From assembly GCA_947454305.1 (NCBI GenBank), contig CANGJE010000001.1, forward strand, positions 1-64,000: DNA of 64,000 nt, in the 5' to 3' direction. The translations under genes and the position numbers were made by a program. The notes below the pieces were generated by a model. It had not been told where the DNA came from and searched no databases. It saw only the letters and a list, made by a program, of their open reading frames with translations. This DNA comes from Oxalobacteraceae bacterium. Lineage in GTDB: Bacteria; Pseudomonadota; Gammaproteobacteria; Burkholderiales; Burkholderiaceae_D. This document shows, piece after piece, positions 32,369 through 42,663 of the stretch (position 1 is its first letter; every line of letters begins with the position of its first letter).

Positions 32369-32392
32369 AGCCAGCTTCTGCTGGCTTTTTTT
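32369..32392 (+). terminator. Intrinsic terminator
   Basis: AGCCAGCTTCTGCTGGCT followed by T7. Confidence 0.8.
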
Positions 32393-32416
32393 ATCAGTTA
32401 CTCACAGGCCGTCGTT

Positions 32417-33460
32417 GTGTCGAAAAACAATCTCTACTCCCTAGCCCGCCCTTTTCTGTTCTCTCTCGATCCTGAGACAGCGCACAACCTGACTTTGCCA
32501 TTACTGCGCTCTGCCGCTAGCTTGGGTCTTGCGAAGCTCATTTCAACGCGTATTATCGATCCCCGAAAAGTCATGGGACTGACCTTTCCTAACGCAGTTG
32601 GCTTAGCGGCTGGTCTGGATAAAGATGGCGCCTATATCGATGGCCTCGCCGCCCTCGGTTTTGGATTTATTGAAGTCGGCACCGTCACTCCGCGTGCACA
32701 ACCGGGCAACCCTAAACCAAGGATGTTCCGTATCCCATCAGCACAAGCGTTGATCAACCGCATGGGGTTTAACAACGGCGGGGTCGATGCCTTTGTGCGG
32801 AATGTACAGTCTTCACGCTACTACCAAGAAGCGAAGGGCATACTCGGTTTAAATATCGGTAAAAATGCCGATACGCCGATCGAACGTGCGACGGAAGATT
32901 ATCTACTCTGTTTTGAAAAAGTATATCCCTACGCTTCCTACATCACTGTCAATATATCTTCACCTAATACTAAAAATCTTCGACAACTGCAGCAGTCGAG
33001 CGAACTCGATGGCTTGCTATCACAACTAAAAACAGCGCAAACACGACTAGCTGATCAGCATGGTCGCTATGTACCCATTGCACTAAAAATCGCTCCAGAT
33101 TTAGACGAAGAACAAATACAAACTATCGCTGATGCGCTGCGCCGCCATCATATTGATGGAGTGATTGCCACCAATACCACGATTACGCGCGATGCGGTTC
33201 AAGGACTGCCGCATGCAGAAGAAACGGGTGGTCTATCAGGTGCACCCGTGTTGGAATTGTCAAATAAGGTGATACGCGGCTTGCATCGCGCATTGGCTAA
33301 TGAACTACCTATCATTGGGGCAGGAGGTATCCTAAGCGCTGCTGATGCTAGCTCTAAAATTGAAGCCGGTGCAGAACTGGTACAACTCTACACAGGCTTA
33401 ATTTATCGTGGTCCGGATCTAGTATCGGACTGCGCTCAAGCTATAGCAATGACACGCTAA
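32417..33460 (+). CDS. pyrD: Dihydroorotate dehydrogenase (quinone), GTG start
   Basis: [60 protein letters not shown]. Confidence 0.96.
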   Translation: MSKNNLYSLARPFLFSLDPETAHNLTLPLLRSAASLGLAKLISTRIIDPRKVMGLTFPNAVGLAAGLDKDGAYIDGLAALGFGFIEVGTVTPRAQPGNPKPRMFRIPSAQALINRMGFNNGGVDAFVRNVQSSRYYQEAKGILGLNIGKNADTPIERATEDYLLCFEKVYPYASYITVNISSPNTKNLRQLQQSSELDGLLSQLKTAQTRLADQHGRYVPIALKIAPDLDEEQIQTIADALRRHHIDGVIATNTTITRDAVQGLPHAEETGGLSGAPVLELSNKVIRGLHRALANELPIIGAGGILSAADASSKIEAGAELVQLYTGLIYRGPDLVSDCAQAIAMTR

Positions 33461-33526
33461 GAATTCGTAGTCGATAGCAACGTTGAATTTGTTAAGTAAG
33501 TTGAAAAATAAATCTGGGAGACAAGC

Positions 33527-34570
33527 ATGGAAAAAATAAAACTAGGAACCAGTGATTTACATGTATCGAAAATCTGCTTGGGCACGATGACGTTTGGCGA
33601 GCAAAATACTGAAGCTGAAGGCCACAGCCAACTCGACTACGCACTAGAGCGCGGCATCAATTTTATCGATACCGCGGAGCTGTACCCTGTCATGCCAAGT
33701 GCAGAGACTTATTCATCCACCGAGACCATCATCGGTAACTGGCTAAAAAAATCGGGACAACGTAAAAATGTTGTCCTAGCGACTAAAGTCGCTGGCCCAT
33801 CAAAATTTATGACCTGGATTCGTAACGGGGAAAATAATTTTGATCGTAAAAATATTCGCGCCGCTGTTGAAGCCAGCTTAAAGCGTCTGCAAACAGATTA
33901 CATTGATCTCTACCAGTTGCACTGGCCAAGCCGTAACGTTCCAGTGTTTGGGCAGTTATTTTTTAATCCTGAGCATGATCGTCCTTGTGTGGCCATTGAA
34001 GAAACTCTTCAAGTACTTCAAGAGTTGATAGCGGAAGGAAAAATTCGTTACATCGGCGTCTCAAATGAAAGCTCATGGGGCGTGTCAGAATTTGTACACC
34101 GCTCGCAAACCATGGGCTTGCCTCGCATCGTATCGATTCAAAATGGCTACCACTTAGCGAATCGTTGCTTCGAAAGCGGGCTAGATGAAACCTGCCACCG
34201 TGAAGACGTCGGTATGTTGGCGTATAGCCCTTTAGCCTTCGGTCAGTTGACTGGTAAGTACATAGAAAATCCTCAGGCAGAGGGACGTCTTACCCATTTC
34301 CCCCCCAGCTGGAGTCCACGCTATCTGCGCCCTCTCGTGCTGGAAGCGACTAAGCGCTATATGAAAATCGCAAAAGACAATGGCATGACCGCCACTCAAC
34401 TTGCGCTCGCCTGGTGCTACACCCGCTGGTTTATTGCTTCAACCATCATTGGTGCAACATCGATTGATCAACTGGCGTATGACATTGATGCCTACTCCAT
34501 CAAACTATCAGATGACGTCGTCAAGCAGATCAATGCCGTTCATGCGGAGTTCATGAATCCGGGTCAATAA
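33527..34570 (+). CDS. Aldo/keto reductase (Tas-like)
   Basis: KICLGTMTFGEQNTEAEGHSQLDYALERGINFIDTAELYP; YIDLYQLHWP; IGVSNESSWG. Confidence 0.92.
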   Translation: MEKIKLGTSDLHVSKICLGTMTFGEQNTEAEGHSQLDYALERGINFIDTAELYPVMPSAETYSSTETIIGNWLKKSGQRKNVVLATKVAGPSKFMTWIRNGENNFDRKNIRAAVEASLKRLQTDYIDLYQLHWPSRNVPVFGQLFFNPEHDRPCVAIEETLQVLQELIAEGKIRYIGVSNESSWGVSEFVHRSQTMGLPRIVSIQNGYHLANRCFESGLDETCHREDVGMLAYSPLAFGQLTGKYIENPQAEGRLTHFPPSWSPRYLRPLVLEATKRYMKIAKDNGMTATQLALAWCYTRWFIASTIIGATSIDQLAYDIDAYSIKLSDDVVKQINAVHAEFMNPGQ

Positions 34571-34595
34571 GAAATACCTTGGGAAATTTAGTTAC

Positions 34596-34629
34596 TGCTT
34601 GGTGAGTCCGGTAACGAACTCACCAAGCA
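34596..34629. terminator. Hairpin TGCTTGGTGAGT-N10-ACTCACCAAGCA between convergent genes
   Basis: 12-bp perfect stem spanning the dgkA stop codon; no U tract. Confidence 0.55.
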
Positions 34630-35018
34630 ATGAGAGGACCAACAATGATGCCCCAGGTCGCCAGGGCTAATAAGAAGGCGAGCATCACAGCAGCGCTGCC
34701 AAGATCCTTAGCATTTTTAGATAAAGGATTGCGATCGAGGGAAACGCGATCTACCACCGCTTCAATCGCTGAGTTAATTAACTCAATGATTAACACTAAA
34801 AGCAATACGGCAATCAACGCTAACCGTTCAAGTGCTGTCACCGGTAAAAATAATGCAATCACAATGCCGGGGACAGCAATCATCAGCTCTTGTCGAAAAG
34901 CGTGCTCGTACTTCAATGCGGTGCGAAACCCATCAATCGAGTAAAACACGGCCGAAAAAATCCGCTTGAATCCGCTCTTGCTCTTAAATTCGCTAATAGG
35001 CTGACCGATATCGCTCAT
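34620..35018 (-). CDS. dgkA: Diacylglycerol kinase
   Basis: GFRTALKYEHAFRQELM, ELINSAIEAVVDRVS, KNAKDLGSAAVMLA. Confidence 0.94.
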   Translation of the reverse strand: MSDIGQPISEFKSKSGFKRIFSAVFYSIDGFRTALKYEHAFRQELMIAVPGIVIALFLPVTALERLALIAVLLLVLIIELINSAIEAVVDRVSLDRNPLSKNAKDLGSAAVMLAFLLALATWGIIVGPLIAW

Positions 35019-35021
35019 AAA

Positions 35022-36437
35022 TCAGATTTTTGTTTTTTCTTGATAAAGCTCCCGGAACGTCTTACCTGAGGGGGCTGGCATGTCGCGATTATCCGTCCAT
35101 CCTGCTGCCAATGGCAATGAATGTATTAAACGTTGTTGCCCGCCCATGAATTTGAGCATACGCGCTGCCATTTTAGTAGCAAATCGATAAAGTACTGGCC
35201 GCTTTGTCACAAAGGCCCACATAGCAAACGCGAAATACTCAAAGCCAGGACGCAACCCGCGATCAAACTGCTTTTCTCTTAATTTTCTGAGCAAATCAGG
35301 CAATGGAATTTTCACCGGACAGGCAACGTGACACTCACCACATAAGGTTGATGCGTGTGGAAGGTCGAGTGTTTTTTCAATGCCAACGTAAGACGGTGTC
35401 AACACGCTACCCATAGGGCCAGGGTAAACCCAGCCATAGGTATGACCACCAATTTTTTGATACACGGGACAATGATTCATACAAGCGCCACAACGTATGC
35501 AGCGAAGCATGTCTTGAAATTCGCTTCCGATTAGGCCTGTACGACCGGCATCAACCAACACGAAATACATGTGCTCGGGTCCATCTTTTTCATCACTGGC
35601 GCGTGGCCCAGTGAGTAAAGAAAAATAATTCGAAATCGACTGACCTGTCGCTGAGCGTGGCAGTAAACGCATAACCGTTGCCAGATCGGATAAGGTCGGC
35701 AAAACTTTTTCAATACCGGTCACCACCACATGCACCTTAGGCGGCATGATGGTGCACATACCTTCGTTGCCTTCATTCGTTACAACAGCAACAGATCCTG
35801 ATTCAGCGATGATGAAATTCCCACCAGTTACACCCATGTCCGCCGACAAAAACTGAGGACGCAACATTTCGCGCGCCTCGCGTGTCATTTCGGTGATGTC
35901 CGTCAATCGTGGCTTTTGGTGCACTCTAGCGAAAAGATCAGCGACTTCTTCTTTGTCTTTATGAATAACCGGAGCGATGATGTGAGACGGTGGTTCGTTA
36001 TCGTTAATCTGCAGGATGTATTCACCCAAATCCGTCTCAACTGGCGTTATACCTGCCTCTTCCAAAGCGCGATTCAGTTGCATCTCTTCTGAGACCATCG
36101 ATTTCGATTTAGTGACTTTTTTCACGCCATGCTTTTTAGCGATTTCAACCACCAGCTTGGATGCCTGTTCAGCAGTCTCGGCATACAACACTGTTGCACC
36201 ACGTCGTGTCGCTTCTTTTTCAAACGTTGCTAACCAGACATCAAGATTGTCGATAGCACGCATGCGACGTTCAACGGCAGCATCACGCGTTGCTTCGAAA
36301 TCATCTAATTCAGTAATTGCTTGCGCACGCGCACCGACAAATCGACCTGCAAATTTTTTGAGTGTTTGTTGTAGTCGTTGATCCGCCAGTTTTTCTCCGG
36401 CGCGTGATTTGAAATGCATTGTCTGAACTTGCATCAC
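35022..36437 (-). CDS. lutB: LutB-type iron-sulfur protein (lactate utilization)
   Basis: LUD region SKSMVSEEMQLNRALEEAGI plus CIRCGACMNHCPVY and CGECHVACPVKIPLPDLL. Confidence 0.9.
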   Translation of the reverse strand: MMQVQTMHFKSRAGEKLADQRLQQTLKKFAGRFVGARAQAITELDDFEATRDAAVERRMRAIDNLDVWLATFEKEATRRGATVLYAETAEQASKLVVEIAKKHGVKKVTKSKSMVSEEMQLNRALEEAGITPVETDLGEYILQINDNEPPSHIIAPVIHKDKEEVADLFARVHQKPRLTDITEMTREAREMLRPQFLSADMGVTGGNFIIAESGSVAVVTNEGNEGMCTIMPPKVHVVVTGIEKVLPTLSDLATVMRLLPRSATGQSISNYFSLLTGPRASDEKDGPEHMYFVLVDAGRTGLIGSEFQDMLRCIRCGACMNHCPVYQKIGGHTYGWVYPGPMGSVLTPSYVGIEKTLDLPHASTLCGECHVACPVKIPLPDLLRKLREKQFDRGLRPGFEYFAFAMWAFVTKRPVLYRFATKMAARMLKFMGGQQRLIHSLPLAAGWTDNRDMPAPSGKTFRELYQEKTKI

Positions 36438-37171
36438 ACATCTCCTGAAAGAACTTGAGCAACATGCAGTACGCGAGTTGTCGTGTCACCCGTGCGACGC
36501 AGTCGACCTTCAATATTTAGCATGCAGCCCAGATCACCCAACACCACGGCATCAGCACCACTCGCATGAATATTCGCGCATTTATCATCAACAATCGCTT
36601 TTGAAATATCGCCGTATTTAACAGCAAAGGTACCGCCAAAACCGCAACATACCCGCGCTTCATTCATTTCTTTTAGCTCAACGCCGACGCGTTTAGCTAA
36701 TAATTCGCGCGGCTGCTTTTGCACACCCAGCTCGCGCAAGCCTGAGCAGGAATCATGATACGTAACTGTTCCTTTAAAACTACCCGCAGTAGGCGTAGGC
36801 AATGTCTGCATATTAACTACGCTGGCAAGAAAATCAGTTAGCTCATACACGCGCGACTTTATCTTAGCCAAGCGCTCAAGCAACGCAGGATGGCCGGCGA
36901 ACAAATCATCGTAATGTGTTTTGATGGTGCCACCGCACGAACCAGAGGGGATAACGATGTAGTCGAAGCCTTCAAACTCATCGAGAAATTTCTCAGCTAA
37001 TTCACGGGCGGCCGCTTTGTTACCGCCGCTATATGCCGGTTGTCCGCAGCAGGTTTGACTGGTTGGAACAACCACCTCGCAACCAGCAGACTCCAACAGT
37101 TTGATCGCAGAGAAGCCTATCTCTGGACGCATTACATCGATCAAACAAGTTACGAATAATCCCACGCGCAT
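36434..37171 (-). CDS. lutA: LutA-type Fe-S oxidoreductase
   Basis: FVTCLIDVMRPEIGFSAIKLLE, PTSQTCCGQPAYSGG, YHDSCSGLRELG, CCGFGGTFAVKYGDIS; start at MRVGLFVTC. Confidence 0.92.
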   Translation of the reverse strand: MRVGLFVTCLIDVMRPEIGFSAIKLLESAGCEVVVPTSQTCCGQPAYSGGNKAAARELAEKFLDEFEGFDYIVIPSGSCGGTIKTHYDDLFAGHPALLERLAKIKSRVYELTDFLASVVNMQTLPTPTAGSFKGTVTYHDSCSGLRELGVQKQPRELLAKRVGVELKEMNEARVCCGFGGTFAVKYGDISKAIVDDKCANIHASGADAVVLGDLGCMLNIEGRLRRTGDTTTRVLHVAQVLSGDV

Positions 37172-37416
37172 TCTCTGTCTCCATGAATTCAGGGTGTACC
37201 CGATAGGGGCAAAGCCAGCGGCAGCAGCACCGGTGTATCGCAAGCTTTGACGGGTAATTTTTATAGTGGAGAGATTATCAATGGATAAACCCACCTTGTG
37301 GCATCACATGCCCATGAAATAAATTTGCCCAGGCAGCTGAAATCTTTATCGCCCGGTCTTGTAATGGCGTTTCACATTATGGTATAAACTATTTATTGCA
37401 TCGCATCAAAAGAACC

Positions 37417-38196
37417 ATGAAACACGACTCTCCTGCAAACAGCGACAAGACTTCTATTCAGGTGATCGAGCGGATGATGGCCCTGCTGGATGCACTAGCC
37501 AGCTACCCCGATCCCGTCAGCCTAAAAGAATTGGCGACAGCCACTGGGCTGCATCCATCGACCGCTCACCGCATTTTGAACGATATGGTGGCCAAGCGCT
37601 TCGTCGATCGATCAGAGCCAGGCACCTATCGTTTGGGTATGCGTCTTCTGGAACTCGGCAATATTGTTAAAAGCCGTCTGAATGTCCGCGAGGCGGCACT
37701 GCCGTATATGCAAGCCTTGCATCGCAAGACCCAGCAAACCGTAAATCTCTCCGTTCGCCAAGGTGATGAGATTGTGTATATCGACAGGGCGTTCTCAGAA
37801 CGCTCAGGTATGCAAGTTGTACGAGCCATTGGTGGTCGCGCACCGCTGCATCTGACATCGATAGGCAAATTATTTTTATCGGTTGATGATGCCAAACTCG
37901 TTCGCGCCTACGCAACTCGCACAGGACTGGCTGGGAATAATAAAAACTCAATTACTGATCTGGCCAAACTCGAGCGAGAACTATCGTTAGTCCGCGCGCG
38001 CGGCTATGCACGAGACAACGAAGAATTAGAGTTGGGGGTCCGTTGCATGGCAGCGGGAGTGCGCGATGATGCCGGCCGACTGATTGCAGGTCTCTCCATC
38101 TCTGCACCCGCTGATCGACTGAGTGATGAATGGCTCGATGACTTGATCGCAACGACGACCGATATTTCCTCGGTACTCGGGTACCGATCTGCCTAA
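37417..38196 (+). CDS. IclR-family transcriptional regulator
   Basis: N-terminal HTH SLKELATATGLHPSTAHRILNDM and IclR effector domain; divergent from lutAB. Confidence 0.93.
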   Translation: MKHDSPANSDKTSIQVIERMMALLDALASYPDPVSLKELATATGLHPSTAHRILNDMVAKRFVDRSEPGTYRLGMRLLELGNIVKSRLNVREAALPYMQALHRKTQQTVNLSVRQGDEIVYIDRAFSERSGMQVVRAIGGRAPLHLTSIGKLFLSVDDAKLVRAYATRTGLAGNNKNSITDLAKLERELSLVRARGYARDNEELELGVRCMAAGVRDDAGRLIAGLSISAPADRLSDEWLDDLIATTTDISSVLGYRSA

Positions 38197-38244
38197 TCAC
38201 AGCAGCCTCAGTTGCTACAAATAGCTACGTAACTTACGTCAGCG

Positions 38245-38279
38245 CATAAAAAAAGCGAACTATCAGTTCGCTTTTTTTA
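38245..38279. terminator. Bidirectional intrinsic terminator
   Basis: ATAAAAAAAGCGAACTATCAGTTCGCTTTTTTTAT. Confidence 0.85.
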
Positions 38280-38297
38280 TCTACATTTCAGATCACG

Positions 38298-39362
38298 TTA
38301 ACTACGATTCGCAGCACGCAGTGACATCGCCGATGCACCGCGATTCTCTAGCCACTTACGAATACGACCTGCATCAGCTAAACGCGACTGCTTGCTCTTG
38401 GAATCAAGGAAAATCATCACAACAGGTCGACCCGACACATGGACTTGCATGACCAAGCAACGTCCTGCCTCAGAGATATAACCGGTCTTCTGCAGGCCAA
38501 TTTCCCAATCCGGATTTTCAATCAAACCATTCGAATTGCGGTACTGAAGCATACGGCCACCTGGATCAACCACGTAGCGACTGTCCGTTGAATATTGGCG
38601 AATCAAAGGATGCTGATATGCCGCCATAACGAGCTTTGCCAAATCGCGAGCACTCGATACATTAGAACTGGATAGGCCTGTGGAATCCGAAAAACGTGAA
38701 CCCACCATGCCTAATGCCATCGCTTTGGCATTCATCGCTGCCACAAAGGCGCTAATGCCACCGGGGTAATGACGGCCTAACGCTGCGGCAGCACGATTTT
38801 CTGAGCTCATCAAAGCAATGTGCAGCATGTTTGAGCGCGAAAGCTGTGAACCTACGCGCAGACGTGAATGACTAAACTTCTCACGATCAACATCATCTTC
38901 GGTGACGGTGAGAATTTCATCCAGATCTTGATTCGCCTCGACCACGACCAAACTCGTCATAAGCTTAGTAATCGAAGCGATTGGTAGTGAAATTTCAGCA
39001 TTTTTCTCGAACAGAACTTCGCTCGTTGAGTGATCGAGCACCAATGCCGCATTTGAATTCAGATCGAGGGGATCACGGGTCAGGCTGAGACCCGCTAAAT
39101 CACCCGCAGTAACCATAGGCGGAACACCCGACAATGCAGCAGCAAAGGCAACGCGATGAAAACCGCTCTTGCGCTTACCCTGAACCGACAGACTGGCGTT
39201 GATAACCCTCGCGCGATGATTGGACTGAGCCGATTTCGCTGACGATGATGATTTTTTACTAACCGTCTTTTCTGATTTGTGGCTATTAGCACCCTCAACC
39301 AACGGGGTGAATAAGACCGCTGCAAGCGCTAAAACGCTCGCTTTTCTAACAATGCTGCGCAT
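38298..39362 (-). CDS. pbpG: D-alanyl-D-alanine endopeptidase (PBP7-like, S11)
   Basis: ISLPIASITKLMTSLVV (SxxK), SSENRAAAALGRHYPGG (SxN), LQKTGYISEAGRCLVM (KTG). Confidence 0.92.
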   Translation of the reverse strand: MRSIVRKASVLALAAVLFTPLVEGANSHKSEKTVSKKSSSSAKSAQSNHRARVINASLSVQGKRKSGFHRVAFAAALSGVPPMVTAGDLAGLSLTRDPLDLNSNAALVLDHSTSEVLFEKNAEISLPIASITKLMTSLVVVEANQDLDEILTVTEDDVDREKFSHSRLRVGSQLSRSNMLHIALMSSENRAAAALGRHYPGGISAFVAAMNAKAMALGMVGSRFSDSTGLSSSNVSSARDLAKLVMAAYQHPLIRQYSTDSRYVVDPGGRMLQYRNSNGLIENPDWEIGLQKTGYISEAGRCLVMQVHVSGRPVVMIFLDSKSKQSRLADAGRIRKWLENRGASAMSLRAANRS

Positions 39363-39546
39363 CCCGACTCCATACTTTGATGCAAAAATTTGGTTGCAGT
39401 TTAGCAAAATTTCGAAAAACCGCAAGTGAATTAAAGGCTTAGGTGAAGTAATTAAACAAACTTATTACCGCACATTATCTTTTAATAACATTTTGCATTA
39501 AACAACATTGAGCCTATCCGCGCAAGCATCGTTAAGCAAACCTCAA

Positions 39547-40614
39547 TTAAATAGCTTCCGCGATGGCTTTCCCAAGATCGGCAGTCTTCGCCTTACCACC
39601 CATATCGGGAGTAAAGGGCGCATCTTTAGGACCTGCCTCCAACACAGACTCAATAGCGCGAACAACGGCGGCGCCCGCTTCGGAATAACCAAAATGATCC
39701 AGCATCATTGCGCCACACCAGATCTGCCCGATAGGGTTAGCCAAGCCTTTACCCGCGATGTCTGGGGCTGAGCCATGGACGGGTTCAAACAGTGAGGGAT
39801 ACAGACCTTCGGGATTGATATTCGCGGAGGGTGCGATCGCAATCGTGCCGGTACATGCAGGGCCAAGGTCCGACAAAATATCGCCAAACAAATTAGACGC
39901 AACCACCACATCAAACCAATCCGGATTTTTAACGAAATGAGCGCACAAAATATCGATGTGGAATTTATCTACTTTAATATCAGGATAAGACTTCGTCATC
40001 TCAGCGACTCGCTCATCCCAGTAAGGCATGGTGATTGAAATACCGTTTGATTTTGTCGCTGACGTTACGTGTTTTTTGGGACGCTTCTGCGCCAACTCAA
40101 AGGCATATTTCAAGATGCGATCAACACCGGTACGCGAAAATACACTTTCCTGGAAAACCACTTCGCGGGAGGTGCCCTCATACATACGACCCCCAACAGA
40201 AGAATACTCACCCTCGGTATTTTCACGCACAACATAAAAATCAATGTCACCCGCCTTGCGGTTAGCCAAGGGCGATGGAATACCCGGCATCAATCGGCAT
40301 GGCCGCAGATTGACGTACTGATCAAATTCACGACGGAACTTCAGTAATGATCCCCACAACGATATATGGTCAGGAACAATGTCTGGCCAACCCACGGCAC
40401 CAAAATAAATAGCATCGTGATGACCGATCTGATCTTTCCAATTGTCAGGCATCATCTGACCGTGCTTTGCAAAATACTCACAGCTAGCAAAATCAAAATG
40501 ATCAAAATTCAGTTGGATTCCAAATTTTCTTGTCACCGCATCGAGAACACGCAAACCTTCGGGAATGACTTCACGACCGATACCATCGCCTGCAATCACG
40601 GCTATTTTTTTCAT
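39547..40614 (-). CDS. Tartrate dehydrogenase/decarboxylase-like (isopropylmalate dehydrogenase family)
   Basis: MKKIAVIAGDGIGREVIPEGLRVLD, VRENTEGEYSSVGGRMYEG, SNLFGDILSDLGPACTGTIAIAPSANINPE. Confidence 0.88.
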   Translation of the reverse strand: MKKIAVIAGDGIGREVIPEGLRVLDAVTRKFGIQLNFDHFDFASCEYFAKHGQMMPDNWKDQIGHHDAIYFGAVGWPDIVPDHISLWGSLLKFRREFDQYVNLRPCRLMPGIPSPLANRKAGDIDFYVVRENTEGEYSSVGGRMYEGTSREVVFQESVFSRTGVDRILKYAFELAQKRPKKHVTSATKSNGISITMPYWDERVAEMTKSYPDIKVDKFHIDILCAHFVKNPDWFDVVVASNLFGDILSDLGPACTGTIAIAPSANINPEGLYPSLFEPVHGSAPDIAGKGLANPIGQIWCGAMMLDHFGYSEAGAAVVRAIESVLEAGPKDAPFTPDMGGKAKTADLGKAIAEAI

Positions 40615-40619
40615 TATTA

Positions 40620-41315
40620 TTACTCCATGAATTTTGCGAATCCCGAAAGGGGTTCGCGTTCTGTTATTAGGGTGTTTTCTATTTTTTCTTGATCCGCATA
40701 ACCTAACGCCATACCACATACCACCTGCTCACTCTCAGGCAATTCCAATACCTGAGATATGACTTTATGAAACTGTGTAAATGCTGCTTGAGGGCATGTA
40801 TCCAATCCGCGCGCACGAGCAGCGATCATTACACTTTGTAAAAACATACCGTAATCAAGCCATGAACCTTGTTCCATGACCCGATCAATCGTAAAAATTA
40901 AACCCACCGGCGCGTCAAAAAATTGATAGTTGCGTCCGTGCTGAGCTTGCATGCCTGATTTATTCTCGCGGGTTAGCCCGAGCAAGGCATATAAATCCCA
41001 GCCAACTTTGCGTCGACGATCAACATACGGCGCCACCCACTTCAAAGGGTAGTAGTTATATTCTTCTTTATGCTCACTCACCTTTTCTGGATCAAGATAA
41101 GTCGCCATGATTTCATCGGACAAGCGTTGACGCGTTGATCCGGTCAGTACATACACTTTCCAAGGCTGTGTATTCGATCCAGAGGGTGCGCGTGCTGCAA
41201 CCGACAAGAGCTCTTGAATATCTTCATGAGCTACTGGTGTAGGAAGAAAAGCGCGAATTGAACGTCGTGAGGTAATCGCTTCATCGACGATTTTTTGTTC
41301 GGGTGTTCTGATCAT
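40620..41315 (-). CDS. Nitroreductase family protein
   Basis: ITSRRSIRAFLPTPVAHEDIQELLSVAARAPSGSNTQPWKVYV. Confidence 0.92.
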   Translation of the reverse strand: MIRTPEQKIVDEAITSRRSIRAFLPTPVAHEDIQELLSVAARAPSGSNTQPWKVYVLTGSTRQRLSDEIMATYLDPEKVSEHKEEYNYYPLKWVAPYVDRRRKVGWDLYALLGLTRENKSGMQAQHGRNYQFFDAPVGLIFTIDRVMEQGSWLDYGMFLQSVMIAARARGLDTCPQAAFTQFHKVISQVLELPESEQVVCGMALGYADQEKIENTLITEREPLSGFAKFME

Positions 41316-41326
41316 GTTGAGTCTCT

Positions 41327-41767
41327 TTACGGAGTAACGACTTGCAGAGATTCCAGCAAAGCCCGTGCCTTAGGCGGGATAGGCGTTGGCTTACGGGAGA
41401 TGCGATCGACATACACATGCACGAAGTGTCCTTGTGCAGAAGCGATGTGATCATCACCTCGGAAAATACCGACTTCATAACGTACGCTGGATTTTCCTAG
41501 CTGCGTCACGCACAGACCGGCCGTTACTTGGTCAGGAAATGAGACAGAAGAAAAATAATTGCAGTGCGTCTCGACTACTAAACCAATCGCTTCACCATTC
41601 TGAATATCCAGCGTTTCATTCACAATCAGATACTCGTTAACAATCGTATCGAACCACTGATAGTAGACAACGTTGTTTACATGACCGTAAACATCATTGT
41701 CAGACCAGCGCGTAGTAATGGGAAGAAAATGGCGGAAGTGATCGCGTGTTTTTGCTGTATCTCTCAT
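41327..41767 (-). CDS. Acyl-CoA thioesterase (4HBT hotdog fold)
   Basis: TTRWSDNDVYGHVNNVVYYQWFDTIVNEYL. Confidence 0.9.
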   Translation of the reverse strand: MRDTAKTRDHFRHFLPITTRWSDNDVYGHVNNVVYYQWFDTIVNEYLIVNETLDIQNGEAIGLVVETHCNYFSSVSFPDQVTAGLCVTQLGKSSVRYEVGIFRGDDHIASAQGHFVHVYVDRISRKPTPIPPKARALLESLQVVTP

Positions 41768-42663
41768 TAGTATTTTTTAACTACAAAAGCCACGCCTAAA
41801 GCTGCTACTACCATTCCCAGCGCACCCGCAAGCGTGAGGGTTTCATCGAACAATAACCACGCCATTAGGGAAGTAACAGCTGGCGTTAAATACATCACAC
41901 TGGAAACACGGGTGGCTGCATTTTTCCTTATCAATACATAAAGCAAAAACATCGCTCCGATCGACAAAGCAAGCACAGCCCAAGCCAGCGCGCCTATGAA
42001 TTGCGTCGTCCATTGTACTGCGTGTAAACCGAAAGTTAGATTTTCAAAAAAGTAGGCAAATGGCAAGGTCACTAAAGCAGCAGCAGCAAACTGAATCACT
42101 GCGCCAAACCGCAAATCAAAACGCGGACAAAACCGCTTTTGATATATCGTACCCGCCGTAATACTTAATAAGGCCACAACACAAAGCAGCACACCGATAA
42201 CCGAGACACCTGCAGAACTTAACTTGTGACTGACCACCATTGACACACCCAACAAACCCGCCAGCAAACCTAACCATTGAGTCAGTCTCACCTTCTCTCC
42301 GATTCGACTCGCAGCAAAGGCCGTCAACACCGGTTGAATACTAATAATCAGCGCTGCCAGACCCGCCGGCATACCCAAAGAAATCGCTACCCATACTCCC
42401 GATAAATAACCCGCTTGAACTAAAACACCCGACACCGCGATATGACGAACGATGCCGCGAGGCCAGGGAGCGCGCACAAGAACCAACGTAGGTAACAAAA
42501 CTAAAACAACACCGCTATAACGCAAAAATAAAAAGGTCAGCGGGGGTGCATAGGGCAAACCAAATTTTGCGACTATAAAACCTGTACTCCATATAAACAC
42601 AAATACCAATGGAGTAAGTGCATTAATCAGCGGATGACCGGGTGATTCGTGTAACTCGCTCAA
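41767..42663 (-). CDS. EamA/DMT-family transporter
   Basis: Ten hydrophobic segments; FIWSTGFIVAKFGLPYAPPLTFLFLRY; VMYLTPAVTSLMAWLLFDETLT. Confidence 0.92.
   Translation of the reverse strand: MSELHESPGHPLINALTPLVFVFIWSTGFIVAKFGLPYAPPLTFLFLRYSGVVLVLLPTLVLVRAPWPRGIVRHIAVSGVLVQAGYLSGVWVAISLGMPAGLAALIISIQPVLTAFAASRIGEKVRLTQWLGLLAGLLGVSMVVSHKLSSAGVSVIGVLLCVVALLSITAGTIYQKRFCPRFDLRFGAVIQFAAAALVTLPFAYFFENLTFGLHAVQWTTQFIGALAWAVLALSIGAMFLLYVLIRKNAATRVSSVMYLTPAVTSLMAWLLFDETLTLAGALGMVVAALGVAFVVKKY

Noticed and set aside
34596-34629. Considered as a mobile-element inverted repeat
   Set aside because: No transposase or target duplication; a hairpin between convergent genes is the simpler reading.
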